From Siphonodentalium dalli (taxonomy: Eukaryota; Mollusca; Scaphopoda; Gadilida; Siphonodentaliidae), in the NCBI GenBank assembly GCA_032622095.1, contig CP136069.1, forward strand, positions 158,399,043-158,463,042: a stretch of DNA of 64,000 nucleotides, written 5' to 3'. The notes below the pieces were generated by a model. That model was not told the origin of the DNA, made no database searches, and was given only the letters and a program-made list of their open reading frames with translations. Shown here in pieces: positions 58,285 to 64,000 of this stretch. The position numbers and the translations under genes were made by a program. Within the stretch, counting starts at the first letter, position 1. Every line of letters starts with the position of its first letter.

Positions 58285-58843
58285 GCACTTTGGGAGACAA
58301 AACAATGACATATGAATACTCGTTATTCAGTAAATAATTAGATGTTAGTTATGCCTACATATAAATATTGGCGTGTATTATGGATGCTATAAGAACACCA
58401 TATAATGTATTTTCCTGCTGACATTGCGGGGACAGTTTGTCAAAGAATAATGCAAGTTATAAATGGGGCGAACTAATTAGCTCGTCCACGGACGGATATC
58501 AGGACATGCTAGAATAGGGATTCATGGTCTGATGTCCGTCCGCGAGTTAATTACTTCACCTACGCATGAATACACACCTTCACGTTATAATTTTTACAGT
58601 TTCATGTTTTTATTCTTCAGAAATGGCGACGCTACTACTGTCAAAAGAAAGTTGGAGATGGGAACGCCACACTACAACACACACTCGCCAATCACGGTGA
58701 TCGTGAGATCACGCTCCTCTACTCCGATTGCGATGGCACACGTTATACTGCCAAACATGTTGGTGTATACCCCATTTTTTGGACAGGGATGTTGATAATA
58801 TGAAAATAGGGGTTTTTCCCCTGATTTAAGTCAATAAGTAAAC
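58282..58843. other. unannotated sequence
   Basis: Nothing I can support. The open frame 58532-58795 has no family resemblance. Confidence 0.4.
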
Positions 58844-59037
58844 CATACAGTAATGCACTAATTAATCAACTCCTTAACCGCAGCAGAATTATGGATAACT
58901 TTTCAGGATTTAGTCGGAAATATGGCTCGAGAGCTTTTCGATGAATGGCAACAAGCCATATTTCCGACTAAATCCTGAAAAGTTACCCATAATTATGCTG
59001 TGGTTAAGAAGTCGATTAATTAGAGCATCACTGTATG
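58844..59037. repeat. long palindrome, arms about 83 bp
   Basis: CATACAGTAATGCACTAATT at the left pairs with AATTAGAGCATCACTGTATG at the right. The inner arms pair TTTTCAGGATTTAGTCGGAA and ATATGGCT with their complements. The loop is about 27 bases. A few mismatches lie in the outer part. Confidence 0.95.
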
Positions 59038-59344
59038 AGGTAAGAAAGCCCTCATGCAGTGACACTGCATGCATGTATAGGATATTACCATAGTAAAGGC
59101 TAAAATATGTGCAAAAATAAATTAAAAACATCATACAAAAAAATACTAGAGTTCCGGGAAGTAGACATCAATTCTTTGGATAGAGGGATGCTGATAATAT
59201 GTAATTAGGGATTCTCATTGTTGAACACAAACTCACAGTTGACTGTTGAGTACAGGTTAAAATTAGCTCAATGCTCATCTTGTGTTGCTAGGTGATACAC
59301 CAGGTCATGCTAATAGTTTATGGGTAGGTTAGATAGTAGTCACA

Positions 59345-59452
59345 ATTACACTTAAGCGCAATTGATTGCGCTTAAGTGCAATTGATTGCGCTTAAGCGCA
59401 ATTAATTACGCTTAAGCGTAAATGCCCTATTTGCGCTTAAGCACAATTCATT
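59345..59452. repeat. 20-bp tandem repeat of palindromic CTTAAG and CAATTG-type motifs
   Basis: Units of GCGCTTAAG(C/T)GCAATTGATT occur about four times, decaying at the right into GCGCTTAAGCACAATTCATT. Each unit is itself close to palindromic, so both strands read alike. Confidence 0.9.
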
Positions 59453-60972
59453 ATTAAATGTGAATTTGGCCTCCCATACAATACATATGACTCACACCCA
59501 AGTGGATTATCCATATGAATGTGAGCCACACAAGAACACACATGGCGAAGACAAATAGTATAAATAGAAAATAATTGCAAAATGGCTATAAGAATAGACA
59601 TATAATCCATACAACTGACCCCAAGCATGTGGTGTAAACCACTAAGGTCCATGACAATAAATATATGAATACATGAATATATAAATACGAATAATGAAAA
59701 TCCAACATTGGTGCATACACACATGATGGCGTCACAAATCAGAAACTGACCACCAAAACGACGCAAATGTCGAAATAAAACAATTATACATACAAACGGC
59801 CACTCAAATACACACATAAACACATATATATATACACTTACACATTTGCGGGTTTGTAATTTGGCGGGTTTGTAATTTGGCGTTCGAGTTCGCAATGAAA
59901 ATCTGGTCACGATTATCGGGGAACATCACTGAACGATGAGAATAAAAACACCCCCACTGGTCCATCAACGTTCTATCACCCCGTGATACACATGTAATAT
60001 GTAGTTTAGCTCTTTTTTTAGCCACAACAGGAACAGTAGCGTGGGATTACTCTATTAAAACACTATTACTACCTGATTGTGTTGTAAGTTTTGCTCGAAT
60101 GGACCTAATTGCATGAACCTGTGTATAGTCATAGCTGATATCGTGTTTAGTTTTTCGCGGTTATTCCACCAAACTGCGTAAGAATGTTTGAGGTTTTCCT
60201 GTTTCGACTGCTCGGTTGTTTCAAAATCTCAGCATGATATTTTACATGAAACATGATATTTGTGAACACTGGTGCAACAGTTTCTGTTGGGGATATAACA
60301 AGGATAATGACATATTAATTGTCATAAACCAACCAACTGTGTCACATTCCAAGATTGGCCACAATTACAGTTACACAATAAAAATACGTTCGACAATCAT
60401 TTCCTGAACAAGAATTGAGCGTTTGTTATCAGTTATATCCAATAGAACACATGGAAATAATTATAGATTACATAGTTCATGCATATACTCCCCATTGCGT
60501 TTGCTACCCCAGAAATACGTGATTAATCGAACAAAGTATGCCTTTATGGACGTATATGCGACGCAAAATAACATATTAAGTTTATTACCCCCTAACCAAC
60601 GCATAATATTTAGTATTTATTCGCTTTTTTGCTTGTTATAGCACAATACATGATCCTGGGGAGAGCACTTGACTATTGGGAGAGCACTGAGCACTCTATA
60701 AAGTATCGGAATATAATTATAAAATGTCGATTTACGGGCATTCCTATGGGATTTCTTACATTTTCTCACATATCAATGTGAACATCAATATAAATAATCC
60801 ATTGGTTAAAAGAAACCTGCGATATACTTACATAATCTGTAATTTTTCTTCACTTTTGTGCGGCGAAAATAAAAAATCCACAGTTAAGCACCGGAATGTC
60901 ATGATAAAAATTGCTAAAAAAATTGGTAGAGCACCACATTCCTATGAATAGATCCTCCACAGTGATTAGAAT
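59453..60972. other. unannotated AT-rich sequence
   Basis: No supported feature. The 157-codon minus-strand frame at 59437-59910 is rich in Ile, Val and Cys. It overlaps a repeat at its end and resembles nothing I know. Confidence 0.4.
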
Positions 60973-61141
60973 GGGGATAACAGTTTGGTGTTTAGTAATT
61001 TCGGAAAGGTACATGGCGAATATACTGTGGCAAATACCCGTTAATGAGCTCCGGCTCCGCCGTCGCCCATTAACTAAATATTTGCCACAGTATATTCGCC
61101 CTGTATCTTTCCGAATTCACAAAACGCCACACCGTTATCCC
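60973..61141. repeat. long palindrome, arms about 64 bp
   Basis: The left arm (GGGGATAACAGTTTGGTG to ACTGTGGCAAATA, 60973-61036) pairs with 61078-61141, with about a dozen mismatches in the outer part and an almost perfect inner part. The 41-base loop is GC-rich and contains its own short CCGGCTCCGCCG block. Confidence 0.92.
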
Positions 61142-61924
61142 CTAATTAACATTTGTGACTTCCTGTGGCGCCATCCCAGCCAATACACCACACTATGTCG
61201 AGGAAGATCAACAAATCCCTGCTGATAATCAAGGTCGTGTGAGGTGTAACCAACACAATTGGGTTTACAAGAGGTGTTAACTGAAGAAAATCGTTTGATT
61301 GTACTTCCTTTGAAAGCTCAATCGAGAGAGAAGTGTTTAATGCCACAGTCCTGATTGGATTGACATATTTCAATATGTCTCGCTACATTTTGCAGTGTTT
61401 ATTATTAACAGACACTGAATGTATATTGAACCCAAAGCTAAGAATCAAGCGCTAGGATATACATCAGCGCCGTTGGAACTCATCACACCAACGTCGAGTA
61501 TGTTGTCATTTTAGTTTGACTAGACATGTGTAATAAATAATCAGCAACAATCCCAGCAGCCGCCTCGGACTACCATTTTGGTTATAATCTGACCAAAATA
61601 CTGGTACGTAACCGATTGACTTACGCCGGAGAACATTGTCTGCTCTGGACTAAGTACAAACATAACACATGTGTAGCATATAGCCTCTGGTGTTGTATTA
61701 TTGGTGGCAAGGTGCAAACAGACATTTCAGCAACGGCTGTCAGTCACATTTCATGGCAGAATTCTTTTCATGTTCGTGCCAATAGTATGGCTATTAACCT
61801 CGTACTGTCTTATGTGCTAATACATATTCATGCGTTTGTAAAGTATCTTCTCAATTCAAGATTCTCAAAAAATTTGATTGAACTGACAGCCGTTTACAGA
61901 AGGCATTAAACAGAGGTGAAATCT
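61142..61924. other. unannotated sequence
   Basis: No supported feature. The open frame 61616-61909 has no family resemblance. Confidence 0.4.
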
Positions 61925-61968
61925 CTACATGTATGCAGGCACGAATGATCGTGCCTGCATACATGTAG
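61925..61968. repeat. perfect short palindrome, 20-bp arms
   Basis: CTACATGTATGCAGGCACGA (61925-61944) and its exact complement (61949-61968) flank a 4-base loop. It is followed by AT-rich DNA, not a T run. It is not a bacterial-type terminator. Confidence 0.95.
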
Positions 61969-62509
61969 AACATGAAACATATACTATTGATTAAACGTTA
62001 CATTGATTATATTTATAATTATATCCCTTGCTGAGATATGTAAATACTTTGTTACTCAAGTATGCAGACACTCCTATTGCATGCTATAATTTCACACACT
62101 CATCTACTCCTGACTCACCTCATTGATCCACGTTCCCCTTCTGAAACCGATCACGACATGGATATTTTTCTATCCCTCACTTACGCTGTCCTGGTTAGAT
62201 AAAATGAATATCCCAGACATTCCACACATGCATCTAGTCGAATAGCGGTATATATATTTTGAAAATCACATCGAATCGCTATATTTTGACTTTTCTACAA
62301 AAATAACTTGTTATCCACCGAGTCCCATTTGATAGTTAAAACCAGAAATGTGTACCAGGTTATCACACAAATGAACCACTCCTATGAGCCATATACACAA
62401 AATACAACTGAAACGCTATATGACGTCATGACGTTATAAGATGAAAGTCCTCATTTGACAGAAAGGATTCTCAACATTCATTCTGAACATTATGTGTTGT
62501 CGCTAAACG

Positions 62510-62512
<3 letters not shown>
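61969..62512. other. unannotated sequence
   Basis: Nothing recognised. Confidence 0.4.

Positions 62513-62549
<37 letters not shown>
62513..62549. repeat. (TA)n microsatellite at the edge of a repeat element
   Basis: About 18 TA dinucleotides, followed directly by ACTAGAAGGTGACCCGACTT, which begins a GC-richer repeat. TA arrays are common insertion sites or termini of such elements. Confidence 0.9.
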
Positions 62550-62551
<2 letters not shown>

Positions 62552-62830
62552 TAGAAGGTGACCCGACTTCGTCCGGGCTTTGACCTTGAATTGACCATTT
62601 TGAAGGTCAAGGTCAGGTGGGGTCAAACACCAACACCCCAAAAATGGTGGAAATCGGCCCAGCGGATACCGGGAAATCGGCCCAGCGGATACCGACATCC
62701 CCTATGCATAAAATTTCGTCCGTAAAAATCCGCCAGTTTAACCCGATTTGATTTCCACTCAAGTATATAAACGCGCCTCATATACACACGCTCATTAATT
62801 ATCAAGTTTCAACGTAAAGATGCCCGAGAT
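62550..62830 (+). repeat. repeat element fragment with AGGTCA-type motifs
   Basis: The segment starts ACTAGAAGGTGACCCGACTT and carries several TGACCTTGA or AAGGTCAAGGTCA blocks. It also has a 26-bp direct doublet (AAATCGGCCCAGCGGATACC twice, 62649-62694). Composition and motifs relate it to the 131-bp tandem repeat beginning at 63491. Confidence 0.6.
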
Positions 62831-63187
62831 ATCGCCAAGACGTCTGAAACAGTCAAATGCATCGGCCGGTTAAGCGTTAACGTGATCTAACGTTATGACC
62901 TCTAACGACGTCATAGAAGTTACGCATTGTTTTTATCCTGATGGAAGATAGTACCACTTCTTCTTGATAATTGAGGCAGATAACTAAAACGGATACATAC
63001 GCATTATATATCGTTGGAAAGAGGAAACACGAAAGATTCTCACAGTGTCATTATTATGACTGGCATTTTATTATTCGCGCTGTTTCGAATCGATTTGTAA
63101 GCACCGAACTCAAATGAAAGTCACGTAACACAGCGTAAAAACAGATTTGACCTCGGCACGTGAAAAGTTTACCTCGGATCTTAAAAT
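62831..63187. other. unannotated sequence
   Basis: I see no recognised gene. It may belong to the same repeat element as its flanks. Confidence 0.35.
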
Positions 63188-63555
63188 CAATAGGCCTATG
63201 TCACCCCCGGCCGAAAATACCCCCACATACCAAGTTTCATCGAAATCGGGTCGGCCGTTTTCGAGTTCATCGATTACACACAAACAAACAAACAGATCTT
63301 CCAAAATATATAATACGTACGTACTCCCACAACATATATATATATATATCTATTATATATTTAAGAAGATCTGTGTATGTGTGTGTGTGTGTGCGTTTGT
63401 TTGTGTGTGTGTGTGTGTGAGGGTGGGTGTGTGTGTGTGTGTGTGTCTGTCTGTCTGTCTGTAATCGATAGACTCAAAAACGGCCGAGCCGATTTCGATG
63501 AAATTTGGTATGTCGGGGTATTTTCGGCCGGGGAGTGACATAGGCCTATTAATTT
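63181..63555. repeat. inverted repeat around TA and GT microsatellites
   Basis: 63188-63295 is the reverse complement of about 63455-63550 (ATAGGCCTATGTCACCCCCG, GGCCGAAAATACCCCCACAT, CGAAATCGGGTCGGCCGTTT and their partners). Between them lie a (TA)n run (63335-63352) and a (GT)n run (63374-63446). Two copies of the same repeat thus face each other. Confidence 0.85.
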
Positions 63556-64000
63556 GCCCGTGCGACGTGACCTTGACCTTGAAATCGGGTATTTTCAAGG
63601 TCAAACGCCCGAATATCACGGGATTTCGATGAAACTTGGTATGTGGGGGTACCTTCGGCCGGGGAGTGGCATAAACCTATTAATTTGCCCGTGCGACGTG
63701 ACATTGACCTTGAAATCGGGTCATTTCAAGGTCAAACGCCCGAATATCACGGGATTTCGATGAAACTTTGTATGTGGGGGTACTTTCGTATGGGGAGTCT
63801 CATAAGCATATTCATTTGCCCGTGCGACGTGACATTGACCTTGAAATCGGGTCAATTCATGGTCAAATCGCCAATTTTGATGGGATTTCGACGAAATTTT
63901 ATACATAGGGTTACTTTTGTCCACTGAGTGTTTTGGACGGGTCAAATCGTGACCCCGACCTGACCTTGACATTCAAAATGATCAATTCGAGGTTAAATCG
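63491..64000 (+). repeat. 131-bp tandem repeat, about four units, continues past the window
   Basis: GATTTCGATGAAA or a close variant starts at 63491, 63622, 63753 and 63884, a constant 131-bp period. Each unit continues through GGTATGTGGGGGTAC, CGGCCGGGGAGTG, TAATTTGCCCGTGCGACGTG and TGACCTTGAAATCGGGT. The later units are more diverged. The open frames in all phases are by-products of the repeat. Each of the first units holds TGACCTTGA and TCAAGGTCA motifs. Confidence 0.95.

Noticed and set aside
59437-59910. 157-codon minus-strand frame
   Set aside because: Hydrophobic and cysteine-rich, but with no helix pattern or family resemblance. It ends in the CTTAAG repeat.
61925-61968. Rho-independent terminator
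   Set aside because: It is a perfect hairpin but has no T run, and the window is eukaryotic.
63147-63972. Several overlapping open frames with VRRDLDLEIG-like repeats
   Set aside because: They are open in several phases on both strands because of the 131-bp tandem repeat.

Overview
The window looks like AT-rich, repeat-dense, intron-rich nuclear DNA from an invertebrate, most likely a lophotrochozoan such as a mollusc, brachiopod or related spiralian. The grounds are a tRNA-derived SINE whose tail resembles those common in molluscan genomes, an L1/Tx1-type LINE, piggyBac and tyrosine-recombinase relics, and exons of a kringle / C-type lectin / PAN / mucin-like membrane protein of a style frequent in these phyla. 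There are no operons, rRNA genes, CRISPR arrays or phage genes. The taxonomic guess is inference.

Host gene. The only host coding signal I can support is on the minus strand. A kringle-like exon (54823-55065), the C-terminal half of a C-type lectin domain (53827-54059), a PAN/apple-like exon (44656-44865) and a terminal exon with Ser/Thr-rich repeats, a membrane helix and a short cytoplasmic tail (38104-38927) lie in order. The last three have plausible splice sites and all join in phase 1. They fit one receptor-like protein, of which the 5' end and one lectin exon are not seen. A 3.9-kb LINE sits antisense in the 9-kb intron between the lectin and PAN exons.

Mobile DNA by position. 3.7-4.4 kb: decayed tyrosine recombinase. 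10.33-11.31 kb: internally deleted piggyBac element with TTAA at both ends. 12.05-13.32 kb: foldback element with arms of about 430-480 bp. 14.15-16.65 kb, with copies at 26.8, 30.1 and 42.5 kb: a short interspersed repeat family. 16.85-22.44 kb: a diverged repeat family that gave rise to a 24-copy, 53-bp minisatellite with higher-order structure. 18.46-20.17 kb: nested inverted-repeat elements. 23.1-25.3 kb: inverted-repeat element carrying a complete SINE. 31.9-36.5 kb: four diverged repeat copies split by a palindrome and a broken Crypton-like recombinase. 46.7-50.6 kb: LINE with a long intact ORF. 62.5-64 kb: a 131-bp tandem repeat running off the window, with nuclear-receptor-like half-sites.

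Long hairpin-forming palindromes recur throughout (4.8, 12-13, 18.0, 33.1, 41.5, 51.9, 58.9, 61.0 and 61.9 kb). Most of the remaining sequence is AT-rich and carries nothing I can recognise. Most open frames in it are short, overlap on both strands and show no family resemblance.
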